Made by a program: the position numbers and the translations under genes
Shown: positions 7,399 through 13,926 of the stretch, one piece after another
Position numbering within the stretch: the first letter of the stretch is position 1
How the letters are laid out: each line of letters opens with the position of its first letter
Origin: a bacterium
GTDB lineage: Bacteria; Spirochaetota; JAHITG01
Length of the DNA stretch: 13,926 nucleotides
Assembly: GCA_028711675.1 (NCBI GenBank)
Contig: JAQTRT010000051.1
Coordinates: 1 to 13,926 of the forward strand
Direction: 5' to 3'
The notes under the pieces: model-generated
What the model was told of the DNA's origin: nothing
The model's database searches: none
Seen by the model: only the letters and a program-made list of their open reading frames with translations

Positions 7399-7851
7399 AT
7401 GAAAGTGATCGCGGATAACAGGAACGCTTTCCGGCTCTATGAAATAGAGGAGAAGCTCGAGGCGGGTATCCAGCTTCTGGGCGACGAAGTGAAATCCGTC
7501 CGGAACAATGCCGTAAGCCTGAAAGAGGGTTATGCGCGCGTCAGGAAAGGCGAGCTTTTCCTGATCAACGTGAACATCAGCGAATACGGGAACAGTTCCC
7601 TGGCTAAATACAATCCCAAGCGGGACAGGCGGCTTCTGGTGCATAAAAAAGAGATCAACCGGCTGGCCGGGCTTCAGGAGAGGCAGGGATACACCATCGT
7701 CCCTTTACAGGTTTATTTCAAAGGGAACAAAGTGAAGGTCGAGATCGGCCTGGGCAAGGGCAAGCGAAAATACGACAAGCGCGACGATATTAAGAAAAGA
7801 GAGGCGAAAAGAGACATAGACCGGGCCATGAAGAAAAATAAACAGCCATGA
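7399..7851 (+). CDS. smpB: SsrA-binding protein SmpB (trans-translation)
   Basis: The 150-aa protein matches SmpB over its whole length. SmpB binds the tRNA-like end of tmRNA and carries it into the A site of stalled ribosomes. Family landmarks: NRNAFRLYEIEEKLEAGIQL, then GDEVKSVRNNAVSLKEGYARV, then YNPKRDRRLLVHKKEI, and the C-terminal GKGKRKYDKRDDIKKREAKRD segment. The Lys/Arg-rich tail normally enters the mRNA channel. The ATG at 7399 is the start expected from the family (MKVIADNR). There is no Shine-Dalgarno and the -10 box ends 6 bp upstream. The partner RNA gene ssrA begins 20 bp after the stop, with no visible promoter in between. Confidence 0.97.
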   Translation: MKVIADNRNAFRLYEIEEKLEAGIQLLGDEVKSVRNNAVSLKEGYARVRKGELFLINVNISEYGNSSLAKYNPKRDRRLLVHKKEINRLAGLQERQGYTIVPLQVYFKGNKVKVEIGLGKGKRKYDKRDDIKKREAKRDIDRAMKKNKQP

Positions 7852-7871
7852 ACTGTGAACTGTTTTTAACC

Positions 7872-8224
7872 GGGGGCGATTTGGGTTCGACCTGGATAGC
7901 AACTGTTTCAAGCAGCATACCGGGTTTGGAGAGACCTGTTATAAAAACTCCAAAAACATTAAATGCCAACGAAAGTTACGCATTAGCTGCTTAAGAACTA
8001 AGTAGCCGCATCCGGTAAGCCGTGTCAACAGGGTGAGCCGGACTGCGAAAAACCACTGTTGTCCTTTCCGCGGGGGCGCCTGACGCCTGCGGAATGTAAC
8101 CTTCAGGACTGGGTCTTTGCGCCTGTCAGCGGGCCGGTAAAGACCGAGAAAAAAACACTGACTAAGTATGTAGCGGCTTGAGATGGTTTATGCAGGGACG
8201 CGGGTTCAATTCCCGCCGCCTCCA
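7872..8224 (+). ncRNA. ssrA: tmRNA (transfer-messenger RNA)
   Basis: The tRNA-like ends are clear. The 5' strand GGGGGCG (7872-7878) pairs with CGCCTCC (8217-8223), with one G-U, and A8224 is the discriminator. The T arm is GCGGG-TTCAATT-CCCGC (8200-8216). The genomic bases after A8224 are CAT, so the CCA tail is not encoded and must be added. PK1 can be drawn: GGGT (7922-7925) with ACCT (7934-7937), interleaved with GGAG (7928-7931) and CTCC (7948-7951), ending 13 nt before the resume codon. The tag frame 7965-7994 encodes ANESYALAA-stop. The RNA rescues stalled ribosomes with SmpB and marks the product for proteolysis through the hydrophobic ALAA end. It probably shares the smpB transcript and ends at the terminator at 8253-8284. 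Confidence 0.97.
7965..7994 (+). other. tmRNA-encoded proteolysis tag reading frame (ANESYALAA)
   Basis: The resume codon is GCC (7965-7967), and nine codons end at TAA (7992-7994). The AN(D/E) opening and YALAA close are typical of SsrA degrons. The tag is on the short side, since many are 10 residues or more. Confidence 0.93.
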
Positions 8225-8252
8225 CATCCACAGAGCGGCTGCGGGTGCAGCG

Positions 8253-8284
8253 AACGGAACGTTCATCCGCAGTTCCGTTTTTTT
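8253..8284 (+). terminator. Rho-independent terminator after ssrA, with competing upstream stem
   Basis: AACGGAAC (8253-8260) pairs perfectly with GTTCCGTT (8272-8279) and merges into seven T's (8278-8284). Just upstream, GCTGC (8238-8242) and GCAGC (8247-8251) can form a small hairpin. An alternative stem, CTGCGGGTG (8239-8247) with CATCCGCAG (8264-8272), is interleaved with the terminator stem and shares base 8272 with it. Confidence 0.8.
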
Positions 8285-8326
8285 ATCCTGTCACCGGGCA
8301 TGGGATTTCGCACAAGAGAGGTAAGC

Positions 8327-9196
8327 ATGCCAAGGGCTTGTATTGTTTATTTTTCCCAGAGCGGCAGTACGGAAAAAGTGGCGAAAGGCATTGCCCGCGG
8401 TCTGAGGAAGGCCGGATACAGGATCGATGCTTTTAATCTGTTCCCTGCCGGTCCTTTTCCCGATGTAAGGGGATACGACCTGATCGGCATCGGCCTGCCG
8501 GTTTATTATTTCCGGCCGCCGCTGAACGTGCTCGATTTTATCCGGCAGCTGCCTCCGTTAAAGAATGTTCCGGCCTTTATCTTCGTCACCAAGGGAAGTA
8601 ATATAGGAAGTGCCGGGAACCGGATCAGGCGCATCTTAAAGGCCAAAGGCGCACGGGAAGCCGGTTATTTTTCCTGCTGGGGAGCCGATCATTTTCTCCT
8701 TTATCTGCAGAAGGGCTATTTTCTTTTTCCCGGGCACCCGGATAAAAAGGAGCTTAAAAAAGCCGAATCTTTCGGCTGCGAAACAGCACGGAACGTAAAG
8801 AATAAAAAATACCAAACCTTTCCTTCCGATCCTCCTGTCAGGGGATTCGCCCTTTTTCTGGCCTGGTTCTTTACGGTCAATTTTTTCCTGCGGCTGGTTT
8901 ATCACAGGTTCTTTTTTGTGAAGCGGAAAAAGTGCAGCAGCTGCGGTGTCTGTGTGAAAGCGTGTCCGAAGCAGAATATCGTGCTGAACAGACGCGGATT
9001 CCCGAAATGGGGCATGCGATGCATCTTATGCTGTTATTGTGAAATGAAATGCCCGAAGGAAGCCATCCTGTCCGTTATGAACTTTCCCGCTTTCAATCTA
9101 CTGGTAAAAAATTTCTGCCTGCCTGCCACGCTGAAGAATCCGGCTATCCGGTATAAAAAGGTTGTCTTCAGGCCTGGAGGCGCGGTCCGGGGATGA
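8327..9196 (+). CDS. EFR1-type flavodoxin/[4Fe-4S] ferredoxin fusion protein
   Basis: The start is ATG 8327 (289 aa), because GAGAGG (8316-8321) lies 5 nt upstream and the flavodoxin fold begins at MPRACIVYFSQSG. The frame can be read back to 8183, but that would run into the tmRNA and its terminator. Residues 1-160 are flavodoxin-like, with an FMN phosphate loop SQSGSTEK (10-17) and IGIGLPVYYFRPP (53-65). Residues 173-197 (FALFLAWFFTVNFFLRLVYH) are strongly hydrophobic and could be a membrane or amphipathic anchor. Two [4Fe-4S] motifs follow: Cys 203, 206, 209, 213 and Cys 232, 235, 238, 242, with an extra Cys236. The likely role is electron transfer between FMN and iron-sulfur centres; the partner is unknown. 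The C-terminal module closely resembles that of the DUF362 protein at 4791-5933. Confidence 0.88.
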   Translation: MPRACIVYFSQSGSTEKVAKGIARGLRKAGYRIDAFNLFPAGPFPDVRGYDLIGIGLPVYYFRPPLNVLDFIRQLPPLKNVPAFIFVTKGSNIGSAGNRIRRILKAKGAREAGYFSCWGADHFLLYLQKGYFLFPGHPDKKELKKAESFGCETARNVKNKKYQTFPSDPPVRGFALFLAWFFTVNFFLRLVYHRFFFVKRKKCSSCGVCVKACPKQNIVLNRRGFPKWGMRCILCCYCEMKCPKEAILSVMNFPAFNLLVKNFCLPATLKNPAIRYKKVVFRPGGAVRG

Positions 9197-9214
9197 TGAA
9201 GCCGTATCCTTTTC

Positions 9215-10588
9215 TTAAAAGAAGAAGGAAAGGCCGGCGCTGAAATAAAATCCCTGTATCTCCAGTTCGATCCGGTCGCCGTTCGGCATTTTAGTGGGAT
9301 TATACCCGTAATACCGGTAGGAAGACTCTCTGGACAGGCCTTCCTCTCCGCTTCTCTCACTGTTGTCAGGATCATATTCCCAGGTCGAGGAATCTCTTCC
9401 GGATTCGCTGAAGTTCCAGGTGCCGTAAGTGGCTTCAACGTATCGAATCTTCATCTTGGTGAAGAATATGAAACCAGCCATGGCGTGAACAGCCAGGCGG
9501 GGTGTTATGAAATATTCAGGTTTAATGGATATCCTTCCGCCGATACCGCTGTCAAAAGTATACAGCAGAGGTTTGGTATCCTTTCCCGCGATCTCATAAT
9601 ATTCCCCGTTGGTTGAAGATGTGACCTGCCTGTAGAAAAGGCCGGTAGAGTTTCCTATGGTGTATACCATTTTAGGATTGGCCAGGAAGAAGAGGAATCC
9701 GCTGTTGATCCCGATATTGAATTTCGGGGAGATGTTGATGGTGTACTGGAGGTCAACATGGGCAGGCAGAAGGTCCAGTCTCCCTGTCCACTGGTTCGGG
9801 GAATTCGCCGTATTATAGAAGCCGTTGCTGATGACCGGAAGATACGGCTGGAGCGAGTTATAACTGTAAGATCCTTCCATCCTGTAGTTCTCGCCTGTGG
9901 TGGAACCCTGGACTATGATCCCGATGCCGATCATAAGCCACCGTTCCATACGGTAATTGAGCGTGAGATCGGTAAAGGAGGGGGCATCCTTGTTGTACAG
10001 CGCTTTTTTAAAACCCAGGGTCAGCATATCCAGCGTGATCCCGATGCCGTGGCGGGCCACGTACTGATACTGGAGCTCGGTCGAGGCACGGATCAGTTCG
10101 TTCCGCGGTACGTCGAACGAGACGGTTTCCAGTATCTTTCCTGTTTCTGTTTCCGTCAGCCTGACAGTCACATGGAAATTATCTTGCAGGAGGGTTACGT
10201 CACCTGAGATGAACGCTGCGGCGCCGCTCAGTTTTCCGATCTGCACGGCTGTCTCCTCTGGTATAAGACCGGTCTGGTTCAATTCCAGTTCTTTGACCAC
10301 GGTCTTCATGTTCTCCCGGTCAACAGGATAGAACACGAGACTCTGGTGGATATTCTCTTCTAAAAGCGATCTGACCGTTCCTCCTATCGCATTTTTTTCC
10401 GCCTCAGGGGCCAGGTCTTTCAGTTCCAGCAGGGCCACTCCTTTTTTAGCGCCTATTTCCGGATGGGCCGTGTGATAAGCTTTGGATAATTTATCGACCA
10501 CCTCCAGGATCTGGCCTTTTAGGTTCTCCCCTTTAAGCGGAAAAGCCCCTATTAATAAAACAACAGACAGACAGATCAGTTTTTTCAT
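9215..10588 (-). CDS. CsgG-domain protein fused to a predicted outer-membrane beta-barrel
   Basis: The start is ATG 10588 (457 aa). A GGAGGAGG tract (10600-10593) precedes it, and the product opens with a signal peptide (MKKLICLSVVLLIGAFPLKG). An upstream in-frame ATG at 10660 lacks such support. Residues about 45-165 are a CsgG/FlgO-like domain: GVALLELKDL, GGTVRSLLEENIHQSLVFYP, DRENMKTVVKELELNQTGL, GKLSGAAAFISGDV, FHVTVRLTETETGKI. No Cys follows the signal peptide, so this is not a lipoprotein like CsgG itself. Residues about 180-457 alternate hydrophobic and polar residues, rich in Tyr, Gly and Phe, and end FYFSAGLSFFF, the C-terminal signature of BAM-dependent barrels. Export of a substrate or an envelope-stress role is conceivable but not shown. 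It is a full-length paralogue of the broken gene at 6041-7203, and its stop lies 18 bp from the EFR1-type gene. Confidence 0.8.
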   Translation of the reverse strand: MKKLICLSVVLLIGAFPLKGENLKGQILEVVDKLSKAYHTAHPEIGAKKGVALLELKDLAPEAEKNAIGGTVRSLLEENIHQSLVFYPVDRENMKTVVKELELNQTGLIPEETAVQIGKLSGAAAFISGDVTLLQDNFHVTVRLTETETGKILETVSFDVPRNELIRASTELQYQYVARHGIGITLDMLTLGFKKALYNKDAPSFTDLTLNYRMERWLMIGIGIIVQGSTTGENYRMEGSYSYNSLQPYLPVISNGFYNTANSPNQWTGRLDLLPAHVDLQYTINISPKFNIGINSGFLFFLANPKMVYTIGNSTGLFYRQVTSSTNGEYYEIAGKDTKPLLYTFDSGIGGRISIKPEYFITPRLAVHAMAGFIFFTKMKIRYVEATYGTWNFSESGRDSSTWEYDPDNSERSGEEGLSRESSYRYYGYNPTKMPNGDRIELEIQGFYFSAGLSFFF

Positions 10589-10698
10589 GTCGCCTCCTCC
10601 TTGCTGAAAAACCTTCCCATAAAGTAATAACAATATTATGAATTTAATTTTAATTTCCATGTTTTTTTAAAAGCGTTATCCTGTAAATATCCTTATAC

Positions 10699-10726
10699 TT
10701 GAAATCAGATATGAATCTTCTATACT
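10699..10726 (+). promoter_or_regulatory. Predicted promoter of the radical SAM gene, leaderless arrangement
   Basis: TTGAAA (10699-10704), a 16-bp spacer and TATACT (10721-10726). The -10 box ends 7 bp before the ATG at 10734, and no Shine-Dalgarno is seen. The arrangement matches that of smpB. The 10589-10733 gap must also hold the divergent promoter of the CsgG-like gene, which was not located. Confidence 0.5.
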
Positions 10727-10733
10727 CTTCAGA

Positions 10734-13148
10734 ATGGATCATATTCCCAGGGAACAACTCGACCAGCTCCTCCGTTTTGTGCAGAAACCAGGCCGGTATA
10801 TCGGTGAGGAGATCAATATCAGCAGGAAAGAGTTTGACGGCGATCTTCTCAGAACCGTGCTCTGCTACCCGGACCTGTATGAAGTAGGCATGTCCAATTA
10901 TTCGCTCCGTATCCTCTATGAGGTCATCAACCGGGAGAAGGACCTTTCGGCTGAACGGGTCTTCATGCCGGACAGAGATTTTTTGGAAATTTTAAAGAAT
11001 GAAGATTTACAGCTCTTCTCTCTGGAGACCAGGCACTTTATCAGCAGCTTCGATATTCTGGGTTTTACCATACAGTATGAATTGAACTATCTGGCTCTGC
11101 TGAAGATCCTGAAACTGGGACAGATCCCCTTCCTGAGCCGGGAAAGGGGCGAAGAGCATCCGCTGGTGATCGCAGGCGGTGCCGGCATTGTTAATCCCGA
11201 GCCTATCGCTGATTTTATCGATTTTTTCCTGATGGGCGAGGCTGATGACGTGATTACGGACATCCTCCTCAGGATCAGGGATTATAAAAAAGGACATTAT
11301 GACAAAAAAAGGATCTTATCCGAGCTGAATAAAATAGATTACATCTACGTTCCGTCCGTGGAAAAGGAAAGCATCAGGCGCCATATCGTGCCGGACCTGA
11401 ACAAGGTCCATCACCCGGTCAGGCAGATCGTACCATGGATCAATATCATCCAGAACCGCGGTATCGTCGAAATAGACCGGGGATGTACCAATGCCTGCCG
11501 GTTCTGCCAGGCGGGGTATTACTACAGGCCCAAACGGGAGCGGGATGCGGATCGTATCGTCCGGATCACGGAAGAGCTTGTCCGGAACACAGGGTATGAT
11601 ATCATCACTCTCCTTTCCCTGAGCGTGAGCAATTATTCCTGTATCAGCGGCTTACTGGGGTCCCTGAACCGGCAGTTTCAATCCAGGGGAGTCTCTTTTT
11701 CGCTCCCGTCCATCCGTATCGACAGGTTCACCCTGGACCTCCTGACGGAACTGTCTGTTGTGCGGAGATCCGGATTGACTTTTGCCCTGGAGACGGCGGA
11801 CAGCGGGCTCCAGAAAAGCATCAATAAGTTCATCGACCTGGATAATTTTATAGACACCCTGGTCGATGTGGCCGGACAAAGATGGCGTACCGTGAAGATA
11901 TATTTGATGTATGGTTTTCCGGGAATGCAGGGAACAGGTGAGGAGGACCCGGAGATCGCGACCATCCGGGGACTTATCGACCGCATCATCTCCCGGCTTG
12001 CGGAGAAAAGGCTTTTTCTGAAGATCAACCTTCATCTGACCCCTCTCGTCCATAAGCCTCTGACAGCTTTTGAGAGTGTACCCCAGCTTGATTTTCAACA
12101 TGTAGAGCAGAAGCTCTCCGGACTGAAGAGGGTCTTCTTCAACCGCAAGTATAAAAAGTGGCTGGATCTGAAATGGCAGGATATCGATGTTTTCATGCTG
12201 GAAGCCATCCTTACACGGTCTGACCGGAATGTCTCCCGCGTCCTGGCCGGATTGGCCGGCAATGACCAGGTAGCATACGACAGCACGGACCTGGGCCTCT
12301 GGACCAAAGAGTTCGGGGAGCAGGGGATTGATTACAGGGAACCTCTTTATGATGAGGCTTATTTACGGGACCCGGTTTGGAAGAAGTTTAACCACGGCCC
12401 GGACAGGGAATTCCTCCGGAAAGAGGAGGAATCGTACCGGAACAGGGAAAAGAGGGATAATTGTTTTGACGCAGCCTGTTATGACTGCGGCGTGTGCAAG
12501 GACAATATTTCCCATCACAGGGCAAAAGGGCCCTCTCCGGCAGCGGAAACAGGGACAGAGGACAGGTCCAATCCGTCGCGGTCGCGGTACAGATATCAAC
12601 TGGTCTTCATGAAAAAAGGATTTTTAAAGTTCATTTCGCACAGGGATATCATCCCGGTCTTTGAAAGGATATTCCGTATGATGGAGATGCCTATCCTGTA
12701 CTCGGAAGGATTCAACAAGCGGATGAGGATCCGTATCGTTTTTCCTCCCGGTTTGATGGTGGAAGGTGAGAATGAGCTGCTGGAGTTCTTCACGTCCCTT
12801 CCCGTTGATCCGGATAAGACCAGGGACCGGATCAACGGTATCCTGGATAATCCTGATCTGCTGGTCAGGGAGATCATGTCCCTGCCGGCCTCCGGAAAGT
12901 CATTGAACCAGGTGCTGCAATATTCCGAGTATGACGTTTTGTTCAGGGAGGAGAAGGACAGGGATGAGGTTTATGCTGTTCTGCGGAAAGAGAGCGATTT
13001 GAAAATTATACCCGGGGAAGGTCCCGTCCTCAGGCTCCGGATGAAACAGGACAGCTCCGTCATTAAGGCCGTTTTAGCTGTCTGGAAAACGGACATGAAC
13101 GGTTTCTGGCGGAAGGTCGAACGGATCGTCCGGCTCCGCATGGGGTAA
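10734..13148 (+). CDS. Fused TIGR03960/TIGR03936 radical SAM protein with B12-binding-like N-terminus and DUF2344 C-terminus
   Basis: The 804-aa protein joins two units that are often separate genes. Residues about 18-185 resemble the B12-binding-like N-terminal domain of TIGR03960 (KPGRYIGEEIN, CYPDLYEVGMSNYSLRILYE, IAGGAGIVNPEPIADFIDFF, GEADD). The classical cobalamin motif DxHxxG is not seen. Residues about 244-440 are the radical SAM barrel, with the cluster motif CTNACRFC (C251, C255, C258). A Cys patch at 577-588 (CFDAACYDCGVC) could bind a second metal or cluster. Residues about 618-800 are the TIGR03936/DUF2344 domain (YQLVFMKKGFLKFISHRDII, YSEGFNKRMRIRI). The family's reaction is not established; in other genomes it often lies near RNase G and ribosomal L21 genes, which are absent here. 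The start is the first plausible ATG and has no Shine-Dalgarno. Confidence 0.88.
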   Translation: MDHIPREQLDQLLRFVQKPGRYIGEEINISRKEFDGDLLRTVLCYPDLYEVGMSNYSLRILYEVINREKDLSAERVFMPDRDFLEILKNEDLQLFSLETRHFISSFDILGFTIQYELNYLALLKILKLGQIPFLSRERGEEHPLVIAGGAGIVNPEPIADFIDFFLMGEADDVITDILLRIRDYKKGHYDKKRILSELNKIDYIYVPSVEKESIRRHIVPDLNKVHHPVRQIVPWINIIQNRGIVEIDRGCTNACRFCQAGYYYRPKRERDADRIVRITEELVRNTGYDIITLLSLSVSNYSCISGLLGSLNRQFQSRGVSFSLPSIRIDRFTLDLLTELSVVRRSGLTFALETADSGLQKSINKFIDLDNFIDTLVDVAGQRWRTVKIYLMYGFPGMQGTGEEDPEIATIRGLIDRIISRLAEKRLFLKINLHLTPLVHKPLTAFESVPQLDFQHVEQKLSGLKRVFFNRKYKKWLDLKWQDIDVFMLEAILTRSDRNVSRVLAGLAGNDQVAYDSTDLGLWTKEFGEQGIDYREPLYDEAYLRDPVWKKFNHGPDREFLRKEEESYRNREKRDNCFDAACYDCGVCKDNISHHRAKGPSPAAETGTEDRSNPSRSRYRYQLVFMKKGFLKFISHRDIIPVFERIFRMMEMPILYSEGFNKRMRIRIVFPPGLMVEGENELLEFFTSLPVDPDKTRDRINGILDNPDLLVREIMSLPASGKSLNQVLQYSEYDVLFREEKDRDEVYAVLRKESDLKIIPGEGPVLRLRMKQDSSVIKAVLAVWKTDMNGFWRKVERIVRLRMG

Positions 13149-13153
13149 GATGA

Positions 13154-13926
13154 TCATGTGTGGCTGCGTTTGTTCTTCACGTTCAGGAGCATGTTCCAGA
13201 GGCTGGTGATATTGAACATCCGGCCGAACTGCTTGATGGTATAAGCCACTTCCACGTAGTTGTCGTAGACATAATTAGCGTCGAGTTTCTGGATGGATTC
13301 GATGAGGTTGTTCTTGATCTCCTCGGGGAGTATCTCTTTCTCGTTCTTTTCCGTTTCCAGCATCTTGGTGTAGCTGGAGGAATAATAACTCCTGATCCGT
13401 TCCGTTTCGAACTGCCGGTTCGAGGCGGGGGACTTGTCGTAGTTCAGCTTCTTGATATACGGGTCGTATTCTTCCAGTTCCAGGAGCACCATCTTGGAAT
13501 TGATGTCCCCTCCCAGGTTACCCAGCACCACCAGCTTGGGATGCTTGGTCTTGTATATCTCAATGGCTTCATAGATGGTCCGGGAATCAAACAGCTCCAG
13601 GTCAAGGTTCACGATCATGGCGATAAGGTCTACTTTCAGTTTAAAGTCCTTGACATCCGGGATGAAGATCAGTACGCCTTCCTCGGAATCCTTGTAAAAG
13701 GCCTTCTGCACGGGATTGATATCTTTTTTCACGCGTGACAGGATCTTGGAGTTCAGGACCGTGCCGTATTCGATCATCAGCGGCTTCTCCCCTTTGACCA
13801 CGTCGTATTCGCCCGCGAAAACATCTTCCAGGATCGTGATCTGCCTTTTTTTCTTGCTCTTCATGCTCATGATGGCGTATTCGTTGCTCAGCATAAAGAG
13901 CTCGTTGATGGGCTTTTCTCCCGTGG
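13154..13926 (-). CDS. Uncharacterised protein (partial, N-terminus off the right edge)
   Basis: The frame is open to the window edge. An ATG at 13894 exists, but ten further codons (TGEKPINELF) precede it and no Shine-Dalgarno is visible there, so the true start is probably outside. At least 256 residues are present. The protein looks soluble, with no signal peptide or membrane segment in view. The N-terminal part holds ITILEDVFAGEYDVVKGEKP. The middle alternates hydrophobic strands and helices in an alpha/beta pattern (GVLIFIPDVKDFKLKVDLIA, YKTKHPKLVVLGNLGGDI). A charged linker containing ETEKNEKEILPEEI follows, then an alpha-helical end (VAYTIKQFGRMFNITSLWNM). The alpha/beta segment vaguely recalls receiver-like folds, but the phosphoacceptor pattern is not evident. 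No family was recognised. The gene converges on the radical SAM gene with a 5-bp gap. Confidence 0.7.
   Translation of the reverse strand, partial: TGEKPINELFMLSNEYAIMSMKSKKKRQITILEDVFAGEYDVVKGEKPLMIEYGTVLNSKILSRVKKDINPVQKAFYKDSEEGVLIFIPDVKDFKLKVDLIAMIVNLDLELFDSRTIYEAIEIYKTKHPKLVVLGNLGGDINSKMVLLELEEYDPYIKKLNYDKSPASNRQFETERIRSYYSSSYTKMLETEKNEKEILPEEIKNNLIESIQKLDANYVYDNYVEVAYTIKQFGRMFNITSLWNMLLNVKNKRSHT

Noticed and set aside
8183..8326. Upstream extension of the EFR1-type gene into the tmRNA
   Set aside because: The extra 48 codons run through the tmRNA 3' end and its terminator and encode a Pro-rich non-homologous peptide. The RBS points to 8327.
8225..8326. Integration site at the tmRNA 3' end
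   Set aside because: tmRNA genes are common island targets, but no repeat of the 3' end, integrase or atypical composition is seen downstream in the window.
9758..10207. A 149-codon plus-strand open frame opposite the intact CsgG-like gene
   Set aside because: It lies wholly within a well-supported gene on the other strand and has no family features or RBS.

Overview
The window is about 13.9 kb of roughly 50% GC bacterial DNA. The organism is probably a diderm (Gram-negative-type) bacterium. Two predicted proteins end in aromatic-terminated beta-barrels, and a large secreted beta-helix protein carries a C-terminal FlgD-like/sorting-type domain. The gene mix (GAF-HD-GYP, DUF362-ferredoxin, EFR1-type flavodoxin-ferredoxin, a fused TIGR03960/TIGR03936 radical SAM protein) would fit Spirochaetota, a deltaproteobacterial-type lineage or an uncultured candidate phylum. 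The sequence alone does not settle the taxon. No mobile element, CRISPR array or phage gene was seen.

Layout, left to right. A minus-strand GNAT acetyltransferase (cut by the left edge) lies downstream of a 938-aa secreted beta-helix/FN3 protein. A divergent promoter region follows, leading to a plus-strand GAF-HD-GYP c-di-GMP phosphodiesterase. Next come an intergenic element with two covarying twin hairpins and then a DUF362/[4Fe-4S] protein. Convergent to it is a CsgG-domain/beta-barrel gene that is split by a frameshift. Divergent from that gene runs a plus-strand block: smpB, ssrA (tmRNA, tag ANESYALAA) and, past a terminator, an EFR1-type flavodoxin-ferredoxin gene. A second, intact CsgG-domain/beta-barrel gene converges on it. 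Divergent from that is an 804-aa radical SAM protein, which ends 5 bp from the end of an unrecognised minus-strand gene cut by the right edge.

How the genes work together. smpB and ssrA form the trans-translation ribosome-rescue pair and are so close (20 bp) that co-transcription is likely. The two CsgG-domain proteins are paralogues in the same orientation on either side of the smpB-ssrA-EFR1 block; one is broken. The DUF362 protein and the EFR1-type protein have closely similar KRKKC-type dual-cluster ferredoxin tails, so both probably do low-potential electron transfer. The HD-GYP enzyme would lower c-di-GMP.

Expression signals. Several promoters can be read with a 16-bp spacer. For smpB and the radical SAM gene the -10 box ends 6-7 bp before the ATG and there is no Shine-Dalgarno, which suggests leaderless mRNAs. 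Three starts were moved downstream to agree with strong ribosome binding sites: both CsgG-like genes and the EFR1-type gene.
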